From assembly GCA_015060705.1 (NCBI GenBank), contig SUXY01000031.1:1-35288 (forward strand): 35,288 nucleotides of DNA. The letters are read 5' to 3'. The notes under the pieces were generated by a model. It was not told where the DNA came from. It saw only the letters and a list, made by a program, of their open reading frames with translations, and did no database searches. Both the position numbers and the translations under genes were made by a program. Below are positions 7,893-16,482 of this stretch, in pieces. Each line of letters starts with the position of its first letter. The stretch's first letter is position 1. This DNA is from Bacteroides sp. (GTDB lineage Bacteria > Bacteroidota > Bacteroidia > Bacteroidales > Bacteroidaceae).

Positions 7893-8945
7893 ATGATTAG
7901 AAAAGGATTACTCATCGTCGGACTTCTTACAGCATGGAACCTCCAGGCACAAGATATTGCCTACTATACACCAGGCACCATGGATGAAGGAGTCGTATAT
8001 TATTTGCCCAAAACACAAATTGAAATCAAAGTTACCGCCACCAAGGTTACTTACACTCCCGGTGAACTTTGCCAATACGCCAACCGCTATCTTCGCATGC
8101 AAGGTGTATCAGCACAACCGAGTGAACATTGGGAACTTCAATCCATTGAAGTAAACCCGATTGGTGTACCTGATGCACAAAAAGCTTACTCCGTCAAGTT
8201 GAAGGACAAAACGGTGACCTCTCAAGTGGAACTCACCGAAGAAGGTATCATCAAAGCCATCAACACCACCGCACCCGAAGAAAAGGCAGCTGCTCCAAAA
8301 GCCGCAACAGAAAAACCGAAGCGCGTGGATCCACGCAACTTCATGACCGAAGAAATCCTGTTGGCCGGTTCATCCAACAAGATGGCAGAACTGATTGCCA
8401 AGGAAATCTATAACATCCGCGAAAGTAAGAATAGCCTTACCCGTGGACAAGCCGACTATATGCCTCAAGATGGTGCGGCACTGAAAATCATGTTGAACAA
8501 CTTGGAAGAACAAGAAAAGGCATTGACCGAAATGTTCTCCGGGTACACCGATCGTACGGAAAAGACATTCACCTTTTATGTGGAACCGGAAAAGGAACTC
8601 ACCGACCAAGTGGTTTGCCGTTTTTCGAAGAAGTTAGGCGTAGTGAAAGAAAACAATTTGGCAGGTGAACCGATTTACCTGTCCGTGAAGGATGAAACAA
8701 CCCTACCACCGGCCGATGAAGAAGCTAAGGCCAAGAAGAAATTGGATGGTGTGATTTATAACATTCCAGGAAAGGGATTGGTATCTGTCAAAGGATTGGG
8801 AAAGACTTATTATGACAAAGAAGTACTCATCACCCAATTCGGTGAAACGGAAGTGCTCCTCAATAACCTGTTCAACAAGAAAGTAAATACCCGAGTAATC
8901 TTCAGCCCGATTACGGGTGGTATCGTAAAGATCGATAAGGACTAA
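7893..8945 (+). CDS. DUF4831 family secreted protein
   Basis: A 350-residue exported protein of unknown function, restricted as far as I know to Bacteroidetes. The start at 7893 gives a signal peptide (MIRKGLLIVGLLTAWNLQAQ). The mature N-terminus, DIAYYTPGTMDEGVVYYLPK, followed by a YTPGELCQYANRYLRM segment, is characteristic of DUF4831. A low-complexity Ala/Lys/Pro linker near residues 130-148 (APEEKAAAPKAA) separates an N-terminal from a C-terminal part. No catalytic motif was seen. It is probably periplasmic or surface-attached, with its own -7 box at 7857 and a strong terminator after it. Confidence 0.85.
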   Translation: MIRKGLLIVGLLTAWNLQAQDIAYYTPGTMDEGVVYYLPKTQIEIKVTATKVTYTPGELCQYANRYLRMQGVSAQPSEHWELQSIEVNPIGVPDAQKAYSVKLKDKTVTSQVELTEEGIIKAINTTAPEEKAAAPKAATEKPKRVDPRNFMTEEILLAGSSNKMAELIAKEIYNIRESKNSLTRGQADYMPQDGAALKIMLNNLEEQEKALTEMFSGYTDRTEKTFTFYVEPEKELTDQVVCRFSKKLGVVKENNLAGEPIYLSVKDETTLPPADEEAKAKKKLDGVIYNIPGKGLVSVKGLGKTYYDKEVLITQFGETEVLLNNLFNKKVNTRVIFSPITGGIVKIDKD

Positions 8946-8950
8946 AAGAA

Positions 8951-8985
8951 AACGCCGAAGTTTATCACTTCGGCGTTCTTTTTTT
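8951..8985. terminator. Terminator between DUF4831 gene and MFS gene
   Basis: A perfect 10-bp stem (AACGCCGAAG 8951-8960 with 8968-8977), 7-base loop, followed by C and seven T on the plus strand and preceded by an A-rich stretch that would serve the minus strand. It ends the DUF4831 transcript and probably also the eleven-gene minus-strand operon, whose last stop codon overlaps the T tract. Confidence 0.93.
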
Positions 8986-10336
8986 ATTTCTGGATATTAG
9001 CAATTTCCAAACCATAACCTTTCTTCTTGTCCACTACCTTCAAGGCAAGAGCCACTAACATGGACAATACGGCAAGACCGGTAAAGATAATCATTGGCAG
9101 GGTATAGTCGTACGACTTCACGCCATCCGGAAGCATCACTACGCAATAGTTGTCGAGCACCCATCCGATGAGCGTAGGAACGCCCCACAGACCAACGTTC
9201 TGAATCAAGAAAATCAAAGCATATGCAGTACCCAATTGATGCGCCGGGAAAATCTTTGGAACAGCCGGCCACATGGCTGAAGGAACCAAAGAAAAGGCAA
9301 TACCCAAGACAATCATCAATACCACAGCTACCCAACCAGCTGTAATACCCGGCAAGGAATAAACAAAGTGTACTCCAATCAACATCGCCGCACCGAGCAT
9401 CATGATGCTGGCACCCTTACCACGTTTATCCACAATACCTCCAAAAATCGGAGTCAACACCAATGCGCCCAAAGCCGGCAAACCGGCAATGGTTCCGGCA
9501 ATGCTTTCATCGATGCCATACTTGCCAATCATCAACTCGGAAGCAAACTTCTGGAACGGGAAGACGCAAGAGTAGAACAATACACAAAGCAAAGCGATCA
9601 ACCAGAATCCCGGGCTAGAAAGAATGCTAGCCACATCCTTCATCGAGAACTTTTCCTCGTCTTCATCCGAAGCCGGGTCGTTTTGGATTTGCTTGTCGAG
9701 CTTCTTATCCATCACCGAGAAGACAAAGTAAGCTACCATACCACCCAAAAGGAGCAATAAACCAACCAAAATCGGAGTAGAGATATTCGCTGCACGAGCC
9801 ATCGGAATAGCACAAGCAAAAGCCACTTGTGAACCGATACGTGCCAATGCCACTTGTACTCCCATAGCGGTAGCCATTTCCTTACCACGGAACCACTTGG
9901 CAATTACCTTAGTCACAGTAATACCAGCCACTTCGGCACCGACACCGAAGATAGCATAACCAGCAGAAGCCACCATTACACCCGAACGGAAGCCCATAAT
10001 CATACTGGTATCTTCTGCCAAAACAGTCAATCCATAATATTCAAGTGCCGCACCTGCCACCATCAAAATAGTAGCAAGCTTTCCGGTAAATCTTACGCCA
10101 AAACGGTCAAGAATCAATCCGCCCCACAAAAGCATGAGCAAGAATACATTCAAGAAGCTATACGCTCCAGCATAAGTTCCGAAATCGGTACTGCTCCAAG
10201 CCAACTCGGTTTCGAGCATCGACTTGAGCGGCATCATTACGTCGTTGACAAAGTAGGCTGCCATCATGGTAAAGGAAACCACCCCAAGGGCTCCCCAACG
10301 CATCGCAGCCGAGTCATTCAATCTTTTTTCTTTCAT
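8984..10336 (-). CDS. Major facilitator superfamily transporter
   Basis: A 450-residue inner membrane transporter with about twelve hydrophobic segments. The N-terminal half contains the short loop LDRFGVRFTGK between segments 2 and 3, and a WFRGKEMATAMG segment. A charged cytoplasmic linker (about residues 210-235: MDKKLDKQIQNDPASDEDEE) separates the two six-helix halves. The second half has the matching GGIVDKRGKGAS loop. It is the last gene of the operon that starts at 19918, only 20 bases after the LolA-like gene, which suggests a role in supplying or exporting something for that pathway. Substrate unknown; its divergence from drug exporters leaves a nutrient or peptide transporter equally possible. 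Confidence 0.88.
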   Translation of the reverse strand: MKEKRLNDSAAMRWGALGVVSFTMMAAYFVNDVMMPLKSMLETELAWSSTDFGTYAGAYSFLNVFLLMLLWGGLILDRFGVRFTGKLATILMVAGAALEYYGLTVLAEDTSMIMGFRSGVMVASAGYAIFGVGAEVAGITVTKVIAKWFRGKEMATAMGVQVALARIGSQVAFACAIPMARAANISTPILVGLLLLLGGMVAYFVFSVMDKKLDKQIQNDPASDEDEEKFSMKDVASILSSPGFWLIALLCVLFYSCVFPFQKFASELMIGKYGIDESIAGTIAGLPALGALVLTPIFGGIVDKRGKGASIMMLGAAMLIGVHFVYSLPGITAGWVAVVLMIVLGIAFSLVPSAMWPAVPKIFPAHQLGTAYALIFLIQNVGLWGVPTLIGWVLDNYCVVMLPDGVKSYDYTLPMIIFTGLAVLSMLVALALKVVDKKKGYGLEIANIQK

Positions 10337-10356
10337 TGTAGTAGAATCTGTTTTCC

Positions 10357-10974
10357 TTATTTCTTTTCCGGGACATCAAACACCTTGGCATCGACATTAC
10401 CGTTGGTCTTCATGCCATTCATTTCATACAAGGTACTATTACCATTGTATTCATCCATCTGCATGGAAGTAAGCAACTTCGACTTCAAATCGTACATCAA
10501 CACAATCTTGGCATAGCCTCTTGGAGTCTTCTTGGTAGATACCAAAGTCACTTCATAGCCTTTCGCTTTCTTTTCTGCAGTGATTTCAGCTCCATTCTCA
10601 GCAGCCAATACAGCAGGCTTTCCATGAACACAATACAACAAAGTATTGCGGAGGCCACGCATCATCTTGTTCTTGGCTGTATTGAACTTATTGGTCTTCT
10701 TACCACGTACCATGTAGAAGTCATCGCCATTGATGATAAGTACATCCGGACATGGAGCTTGATAATACTGAGCCATTTGGTTTTCACCGGCAATGTATAA
10801 CGTACCTTCAGTCTTTACAGATGTACCTTTGGCTGCATTAATTTGAGTACGTGCGAATGAGCCTTCGATTGTTTGATAAGCTGCATTCGCCTTTTCAATT
10901 TCGGCCAATACATTGTTCTGTGCACTAAGAATCGTGCTGACGAACAAGCAAAGAGTCAATAAAAATGTTCTCAT
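10357..10974 (-). CDS. LolA-like periplasmic lipid/lipoprotein carrier
   Basis: A 205-residue exported protein (signal MRTFLLTLCLFVSTILSAQ) with the LolA/LolB beta fold pattern: an initial helix (LAEIEKANAAYQTIEGSFARTQ), a GTLYIAGENQMAQYY strand pair and later FYMVRGKKTNKF. LolA paralogues encoded in polyene/flexirubin clusters are thought to carry the lipid product to the outer membrane; that role here is inferred from its place between the ketoreductase and the MFS gene, together with an MMPL exporter in the same operon. The chromosomal housekeeping LolA should be elsewhere. No lipobox, so it is soluble and not LolB-like. Confidence 0.82.
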   Translation of the reverse strand: MRTFLLTLCLFVSTILSAQNNVLAEIEKANAAYQTIEGSFARTQINAAKGTSVKTEGTLYIAGENQMAQYYQAPCPDVLIINGDDFYMVRGKKTNKFNTAKNKMMRGLRNTLLYCVHGKPAVLAAENGAEITAEKKAKGYEVTLVSTKKTPRGYAKIVLMYDLKSKLLTSMQMDEYNGNSTLYEMNGMKTNGNVDAKVFDVPEKK

Positions 10975-10983
10975 TCTCTATTT

Positions 10984-11709
10984 TTAATAAAGTCCACCAT
11001 TAATTGATATACATTCACCGGTAATGTAAGCCGCCTTGTCCGATACCAAGAAACCGACCAATTCTGCCACTTCTTCCGCTTCGCCAAAACGATTAGCCGG
11101 AATAGTCTTCTTCAATTCGGCTTCGTCCAAACCTTCCACCATGTCGGTACGAATAAAACCTGGAGCCACAGCATTCACTGTAATACCACGACGAGCCACT
11201 TCTTGTGCCAATGCCTTGGTTGCAGCAATCAAACCACCCTTGGCAGCTGAATAGTTGCACTGACCCGGCAAACCTTTCAAGCCCGATACCGATGCCATGT
11301 TCACGATACGACCACGCTTCTTCACCGACATCGGCTTCAAAAGCGGACGGGTAACGTTATAGAAACCGTGCAAACCGATACCCAATACCTTGTCCCAATC
11401 TTCCTGTTCCATCCAGAGCAAGAGATTGTCCTTGCGAATACCGGCATTGTTCACCAATACTTCGATGAATTCGCCCGGATGTGCTTCCTGCCATGCTTCG
11501 ATAGCTGCTACGCTTTCTTCGCACTTGCTCACGTCAAACTTCAAGAGTTCGCCCTGACTTCCGGCTTCCTGAATCAGTTCGAGTGTTTTTTGAGCTTCCG
11601 CATCGTTCGACACATAATTTATCACTACGCAATATCCCATTTGAGCCAACTTCACACAAACGGCTCGTCCAATACCACGGCTTCCGCCGGTAACCAATGC
11701 ATATTTCAT
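10984..11709 (-). CDS. fabG: 3-oxoacyl-ACP reductase, FabG-like
   Basis: A short-chain dehydrogenase of 241 residues that reduces beta-ketoacyl-ACP with NADPH. Cofactor motif TGGSRGIG at 7-14, structural NNAG near 87-90, and the catalytic set Ser140, Tyr153 and Lys157 (NYSAAKGG) are intact. The C-terminal AYITGECISINGG is typical of FabG. Within this operon it is expected to act on the same ACP-bound chain as the ketosynthase at 17291. It could be a cluster-specific paralogue of the housekeeping FabG, so the symbol indicates family and not the essential gene. Confidence 0.9.
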   Translation of the reverse strand: MKYALVTGGSRGIGRAVCVKLAQMGYCVVINYVSNDAEAQKTLELIQEAGSQGELLKFDVSKCEESVAAIEAWQEAHPGEFIEVLVNNAGIRKDNLLLWMEQEDWDKVLGIGLHGFYNVTRPLLKPMSVKKRGRIVNMASVSGLKGLPGQCNYSAAKGGLIAATKALAQEVARRGITVNAVAPGFIRTDMVEGLDEAELKKTIPANRFGEAEEVAELVGFLVSDKAAYITGECISINGGLY

Positions 11710-11721
11710 AATCTTATCTAT

Positions 11722-13203
11722 TTATTTTTCCAACTTTAATTCCTTTCTAATCGTATCCAATCCCAATATTTCGGCACAGGTCAAGAACGATGTCATCGAA
11801 ACACCCAAGATGCCATGCAAGTTCAGACTTTGTCCCGTCAACAAGAGATTCGGGATGGGAGTCCGGGGCGTCAAGACCGTATACATCGGGTTGTTGTAAT
11901 CTTTTCGAATGCCGAACGCACATCCTTCCGCACTCGATATATAGCTTTGGTAGGACAATGGCGTACTGGTAAAAATACGTTCCACCGCCCCTCTCAATTC
12001 AGGCAATCGCTTTTCTACCAAGCGAATACATTCTTCTGTCTTTTCCTCCTTGAAAGCAACATAGTCTTCCCCTCTACGACCGACCGGGAAGTTCACCCAC
12101 TTCTTCACTTCCGACCAACTCATCGGCGAGAGAAGATCAATGTTCACTGCTGTAGATGAATAAGGTTCGGGCACGGAGTAGTTTACCAGCACGCTTTCGG
12201 TCTTCAGCGTATTCACATTCCACAAGTCGGCATCCACACGATGCACAAAGATATTCCGGTTTACATAAGGAAGCAATCCCGGCTTCAAGCGAATGTTGGC
12301 GGTAAACATACCGAACGTGTTATCCAAATTGGCAATACGGTTCCGATAGATGTTCCGCAATGCCTTGCTGTCCTTCACCAACGAAATGGTATGAGACGGA
12401 TGGACACTGGAGATGATCCAATCGGCCTCCAAGTAATCTTCCTCATTGACGATAACACCTACCGCCTTTCCATTCTCCTCCTTAATGTATGTTACCGCTG
12501 CCCGGGTTCTGACCTCGCCTCCCATCGAAAGGATGCCTTCCACCAGTTTGTCAGCAATCTGCGAACCTCCGCCCCTTAATCGCCACGCACTCCGGATAAA
12601 GGAGTCGTTGATTTGGGCAAAGGTATATAAAGGCAAGGTAGGTGCATTGAGTTCCATCTTCAATGAAGTACCCGAAAGCACTTTTCGCAACAACGGATTC
12701 TGGATGGTTTCGTTCAGAAACTCATATGCCGAACGGGACAACAAGGTATAGGTGTGTCGCTTGCTTTCATCACCTTTGAAAGCATCGAAGATATGGTCAC
12801 CCACCCCCTTCAGGAAATCCACGTATTTCTTCAAACCTTCCCGTTCTTTTGGGAAACGTGCCGCCATCCGTTCGTAAAAGCGCTGATGCTTGTTAGCAAA
12901 CGCGAAAGTATCCTCGCCTATCACCACTTCATCAAAACAATCTTCATCGAGTTTCTTCCAGGGAAGTCCCATCAAATCGAAGTAGCTGAAAAGGGTATGA
13001 AGTGACTCGCCCTCGTCCAAGGCTCCCACATAATGAAAGCCCGTATCGAACAAGGCTGCTCCCCGACGGAACGTCTGCAAGCAACCGCCCACCTGACCTT
13101 CATGTTCCAAGACGGTGACCTGCATACCGTTCTTGGCTAGAATGTAACCACATTCCAAGCCTCCCAATCCAGCTCCTATGATGATGACACTCCCTCTTTT
13201 CAT
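11722..13203 (-). CDS. CrtI-like FAD-dependent oxidoreductase
   Basis: A 493-residue flavoprotein of the phytoene desaturase/retinol saturase type. The dinucleotide-binding motif IIIGAGLGGLECGY is at about 8-21 and is followed by GGCLQTFRRGAALFDTGFHYVG, typical of the family. The C-terminal region has the second FAD-contact stretch (LLLTGQSLNLHGILG). The start overlaps the stop of the MMPL gene by ATGA. No phytoene synthase or GGPP synthase is near, so a carotenoid substrate is unlikely; desaturation or isomerisation of the acyl or polyene chain made by this operon is a reasonable inference. Similar enzymes occur in flavobacterial flexirubin clusters. Confidence 0.85.
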   Translation of the reverse strand: MKRGSVIIIGAGLGGLECGYILAKNGMQVTVLEHEGQVGGCLQTFRRGAALFDTGFHYVGALDEGESLHTLFSYFDLMGLPWKKLDEDCFDEVVIGEDTFAFANKHQRFYERMAARFPKEREGLKKYVDFLKGVGDHIFDAFKGDESKRHTYTLLSRSAYEFLNETIQNPLLRKVLSGTSLKMELNAPTLPLYTFAQINDSFIRSAWRLRGGGSQIADKLVEGILSMGGEVRTRAAVTYIKEENGKAVGVIVNEEDYLEADWIISSVHPSHTISLVKDSKALRNIYRNRIANLDNTFGMFTANIRLKPGLLPYVNRNIFVHRVDADLWNVNTLKTESVLVNYSVPEPYSSTAVNIDLLSPMSWSEVKKWVNFPVGRRGEDYVAFKEEKTEECIRLVEKRLPELRGAVERIFTSTPLSYQSYISSAEGCAFGIRKDYNNPMYTVLTPRTPIPNLLLTGQSLNLHGILGVSMTSFLTCAEILGLDTIRKELKLEK

Positions 13204-15671
13204 TGCTTAAAACGTTTCGAGAAGAAATTAAAGCGCATCAAGTAACGGAACAAGGCCGGTTGCAACGTATAAGTAATCAATATCGTTGCACTCATCCCAA
13301 TCAAGGTACTGATGCCGATGGAATGGATGGCGGGATGTGTCGCAAAGAGCAACGAACCGGTCACAATCATCAGCACGAAAGCCGAGAAGAAGATGGCAGT
13401 CTTGTGATATGTCAGGAGGTTGTCATCTTCGCCTTTCGCCTTGGCAATCAAGCCTGTCATGACGAAGATACTATAATCGACACCGATACCAAAGATAAAG
13501 GTAGCGATGATGATGTTTATCAAATTAAATTGCAACCCGAAGATGCCCATGATGCCTTGCACCACATACCAACTCAAGCCCATCGGCAAGAAAGCGATGA
13601 GGGCAATCGGGAAACTCCGGAACGACACCAGAAGCACAATGAACACGAAGATGGACGATATGCCGAGGATGGTATTGAAGTCATCGTTCAGCATGCTCAC
13701 CATATCGTTCGTATAATAGAAAGGGTCGATACACACGGCATGAGGCAATACCGCAACGGCATCATTCACGATTTTCTTGTTGGCTTCCGGCAATTGTACG
13801 GAAGTGAATACCACATACTTGCCTTCGTCGGTCAGTTCGATGAAGTTGGACACGAGACTTTCCGGCAAGACTTCGGCATCGTAAAGGGATTCGGCTTCGT
13901 AATCCGATTCAATCATCATGTTGAATGGTTCGAACATGATGGGGTCAAGCCCGTTCTTCTTCGCCATACGGTTGACGGTCAGTTGGACTTCGGCGATACG
14001 TTCTTCCGTCCAATAATCCTTCCATAGGGCAATACGTTCTTCCTGCTCCTCCAATGGGATAAACAACTCGGACACCTTGGCATATTGATGCAGGACTCCC
14101 TCCTTCTGCAAGGAGTCGAGCGTGGCGATGATGGCCTTGTTGTACATCAAAGCCTCATCCAAATCTTCGGAAGTAGCGGCATAATACTGAGTTGCATAGC
14201 CGGTACTGTTCTTTTCTTCGTATAGTTGTCTGGATTTTACGACTTTCGGTTCGTTGTAACCGATGTTTCGTAGGTCGCTATCGAAAGTGACCCATCCTGC
14301 GGTAAAAAGACAAATTAAGCAAAGCGCTTCCAATGCAATGCGGATACCCCGCTTTTCGTCCAAAGGATAAGAATTGATCTTGTCCAATACCTTGAACGCC
14401 TTGTCGGAACGGCGATTGCCTTTCGGGCGGAAAAAATGAGGCAGAAAAACCAAGGCAAAGAACGTTGTACCTACCATGGCAAACGAAGCAAACCATCCAA
14501 AATCCTTCAACAATTCACTTTCGGTAAACAGCAATCCCAAGAAAGCACCGATGGTAGTCAAACAACCCAAGATAACGGGAGTGGACTGGTCCTTCAATAC
14601 TTGGACTGGATCACTCACATACTTATAATGAGTCAAGACATGCAAGCAATAGCTCAAAGCGACCCCCATGACAATGGCACCAATACCCATCGCCATCAAG
14701 GACATGCCTCCCTTCAGCCAGTAAATGCAAGCCAACGCAAAAAAGGCTCCATATACTACCGGGGACAAAAGCATGAACAACGTAGACTTGTTGCGGAAAC
14801 AATAACCCAACACAATGCAAATGATCAGCAAGGACAAGCCCACTGTAAGCATCAGGTCACTACGTATCTGACGGGAATTGAACACACTGTTCACCGGAGA
14901 ACCATGGAAATAGACTTCCACTTCGGGATGTTCTGCCTTGAAGGCATCGATTTCCTTTTCCAACATATCGACCAACAGAAGGCCGGACATGGAATCGAAC
15001 GAGCTGAAGTTGGGTGCCAAGAAAGCGAGTGCTACGGTTGAATCGGGCACAAATAGGTGTCCGTCTATCAAGGTGAAGCCTGCTGCTCCCTTATCCATGG
15101 ACATTCCCTCAGGAATCATCGCCATGCGGAGGGCTGCCGGGTCTTGTCCCACCATGGTCGTCTTGTTACCCTCCTCGTCATTCATCACGAGGTCATAATT
15201 CAAAGCCATCTGTCGGTCGACAGCTTCTTCTGTCAAGAGAGAATCGAAACGTTCATATGCTTCGGGAGACACAAAGGAAGGAACATGCGTCAAGGCATAA
15301 TCCAATCCGTTGATAATCAGGTCATCGTCAATCTGATGGAGAACATTGGCAATGTATTGGGTTGCCGTATCCTTCTCCAAGAGGTTTCCGACGAATTCAT
15401 CGCAATATTCAGCCAATGTCTCGGGTGCAACCGGTTCATCCGTTGCCGAAGTCAACTGAATGAAAATCTTGTCCTTCACGCGAAGGTTTCCGAAAGCCAA
15501 ACCACTTTCGTTAGCCGCATCGGTCTGCGGCAGAAGCTTGGCTATGTTTTCCTCGTACTGAACCTTGGAGCCAAAGTACACGAATATGACGGAGCTGAGA
15601 ATGAGCAGCCCGTACATCAGTGCTTTCTTCTTTTCGAAGAAGCGATAGATTGCGATGAAAAGTTTGTCCAT
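13200..15671 (-). CDS. MMPL/RND superfamily lipid exporter
   Basis: An 823-residue inner membrane protein with the duplicated MMPL layout: one N-terminal transmembrane segment (about 17-34), a large periplasmic domain (about 40-270), a block of about five segments (about 272-430), a second periplasmic domain and a final block of segments (about 665-815). The internal pair GAIVMGVALSYCLHVLTHYK and FIFGIGVDYSIFVMTG is the duplicated segment-4-like region, each with an acidic or polar residue in mid-membrane. Members encoded in aryl-polyene and flexirubin clusters are thought to export the lipid product. It starts 3 bases after the dehydratase stop and overlaps the next gene by ATGA, so it is tightly coupled. 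Confidence 0.88.
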   Translation of the reverse strand: MDKLFIAIYRFFEKKKALMYGLLILSSVIFVYFGSKVQYEENIAKLLPQTDAANESGLAFGNLRVKDKIFIQLTSATDEPVAPETLAEYCDEFVGNLLEKDTATQYIANVLHQIDDDLIINGLDYALTHVPSFVSPEAYERFDSLLTEEAVDRQMALNYDLVMNDEEGNKTTMVGQDPAALRMAMIPEGMSMDKGAAGFTLIDGHLFVPDSTVALAFLAPNFSSFDSMSGLLLVDMLEKEIDAFKAEHPEVEVYFHGSPVNSVFNSRQIRSDLMLTVGLSLLIICIVLGYCFRNKSTLFMLLSPVVYGAFFALACIYWLKGGMSLMAMGIGAIVMGVALSYCLHVLTHYKYVSDPVQVLKDQSTPVILGCLTTIGAFLGLLFTESELLKDFGWFASFAMVGTTFFALVFLPHFFRPKGNRRSDKAFKVLDKINSYPLDEKRGIRIALEALCLICLFTAGWVTFDSDLRNIGYNEPKVVKSRQLYEEKNSTGYATQYYAATSEDLDEALMYNKAIIATLDSLQKEGVLHQYAKVSELFIPLEEQEERIALWKDYWTEERIAEVQLTVNRMAKKNGLDPIMFEPFNMMIESDYEAESLYDAEVLPESLVSNFIELTDEGKYVVFTSVQLPEANKKIVNDAVAVLPHAVCIDPFYYTNDMVSMLNDDFNTILGISSIFVFIVLLVSFRSFPIALIAFLPMGLSWYVVQGIMGIFGLQFNLINIIIATFIFGIGVDYSIFVMTGLIAKAKGEDDNLLTYHKTAIFFSAFVLMIVTGSLLFATHPAIHSIGISTLIGMSATILITYTLQPALFRYLMRFNFFSKRFKQ

Positions 15672-15674
15672 AGT

Positions 15675-16064
15675 TTAATTAGTCTTGTATGTATCTTCTG
15701 TCAACTCGGCTTTCAAGTCAAGATAAACATCCTCATTCTTCCCGATAGTGGCCTTCAACTTATAAGCTTCTCCCTTTTCTTCCAAGAGAATCTTCACCTC
15801 TACTTGAGGATGCGCCAACGGAGTGACCAAGGTGGTCAATCGGCACTGCTGCAAATTATTCAAAAACAAGGACTTGCCAGCCACTTGTTCGGCACATTCC
15901 TTGACCATCTGAATGTTGCAAACACCGGGTGATACAGGTTCTCCCGGGAAATGGCCTTCGTATACTGGACAATCCGCATTCAGGCTGATGTCAAAACGCA
16001 CGATACCGTCGTCCTGCTTCAACACATTTTCTATTGTATAGTAATCTTTTATCAACATAATCAT
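15675..16064 (-). CDS. FabZ/ApeI-like hotdog dehydratase (dehydratase 2)
   Basis: A 129-residue single hotdog domain. The catalytic-loop motif GHFPGEPVSPGV (His38) is present, as in FabZ and the ApeI dehydratases. The acidic residue normally found 14 positions after that histidine (Glu in FabZ, Asp in FabA) is Gln52 here, so the protein may need a partner or do something other than simple dehydration. It starts directly after the thioesterase stop (TAA then ATG); an alternative ATG lies two codons later at 16058. It ends 3 bases before the MMPL gene. Family call secure; activity uncertain. Confidence 0.85.
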   Translation of the reverse strand: MIMLIKDYYTIENVLKQDDGIVRFDISLNADCPVYEGHFPGEPVSPGVCNIQMVKECAEQVAGKSLFLNNLQQCRLTTLVTPLAHPQVEVKILLEEKGEAYKLKATIGKNEDVYLDLKAELTEDTYKTN

Positions 16065-16481
16065 TTATTCCAACATATGTTTTTTCTTCCACTCAGCCAA
16101 GAACGGCGGACAAGAAGGTTCAAACTCCCCTTCGTGAGTGGTAAACAACTGAGTGGATTCAGCAGTAAATACCAACGCATTATCCGACTCCTTGCGAATT
16201 TCGTAATCGAACACCAGCTTCGCCCCTTTTGTCGGTCGGCAAGTAATGGTTACCAACAACACATCATCCACCGTAGCCGTTTGATGATAGCGCATCTTGA
16301 TATCAAACATCGGAGCCAAATAGCCGCTATCGTAAATGTACATATACTCCAATCCGTACTTGCGTCCGAAAGCCTCTCGAGCATCTTCCATATAGGTGAT
16401 GTAATGGCCATGCCATACCATCTTAATGGAATCCACCTCCGAGAAACGCACCTGCACACGAACCGTCTCACTCAATGCCAT
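16065..16481 (-). CDS. YbgC/4HBT-type acyl thioesterase
   Basis: A 138-residue hotdog thioesterase that would hydrolyse acyl-ACP or acyl-CoA. The N-terminal signature RVQVRFSEVDSIKMVWHGHY, with Asp17, corresponds to the catalytic-Asp region of YbgC-like enzymes, followed by YMEDAREAFGRKYG. A strong Shine-Dalgarno (AAGGAGG on the minus strand, about 16486-16492) lies inside the end of the preceding dehydratase gene, only 1 base separating the two genes, which is unusual in this phylum and suggests high translation. In aryl-polyene clusters a thioesterase of this type is a constant member. Confidence 0.88.
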   Translation of the reverse strand: MALSETVRVQVRFSEVDSIKMVWHGHYITYMEDAREAFGRKYGLEYMYIYDSGYLAPMFDIKMRYHQTATVDDVLLVTITCRPTKGAKLVFDYEIRKESDNALVFTAESTQLFTTHEGEFEPSCPPFLAEWKKKHMLE

Positions 16482-16482
16482 C

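Noticed and set aside
11722-13203. Carotenoid biosynthesis locus
   Set aside because: Only the CrtI-like flavoenzyme is present; no phytoene synthase, GGPP synthase or cyclase, and all neighbours are fatty-acid-type enzymes.
13203-15932. Long plus-strand open frames opposite the MMPL and dehydratase genes
   Set aside because: They mirror well-supported minus-strand genes, are rich in His, Gln and Arg as antisense frames are, and match no family.
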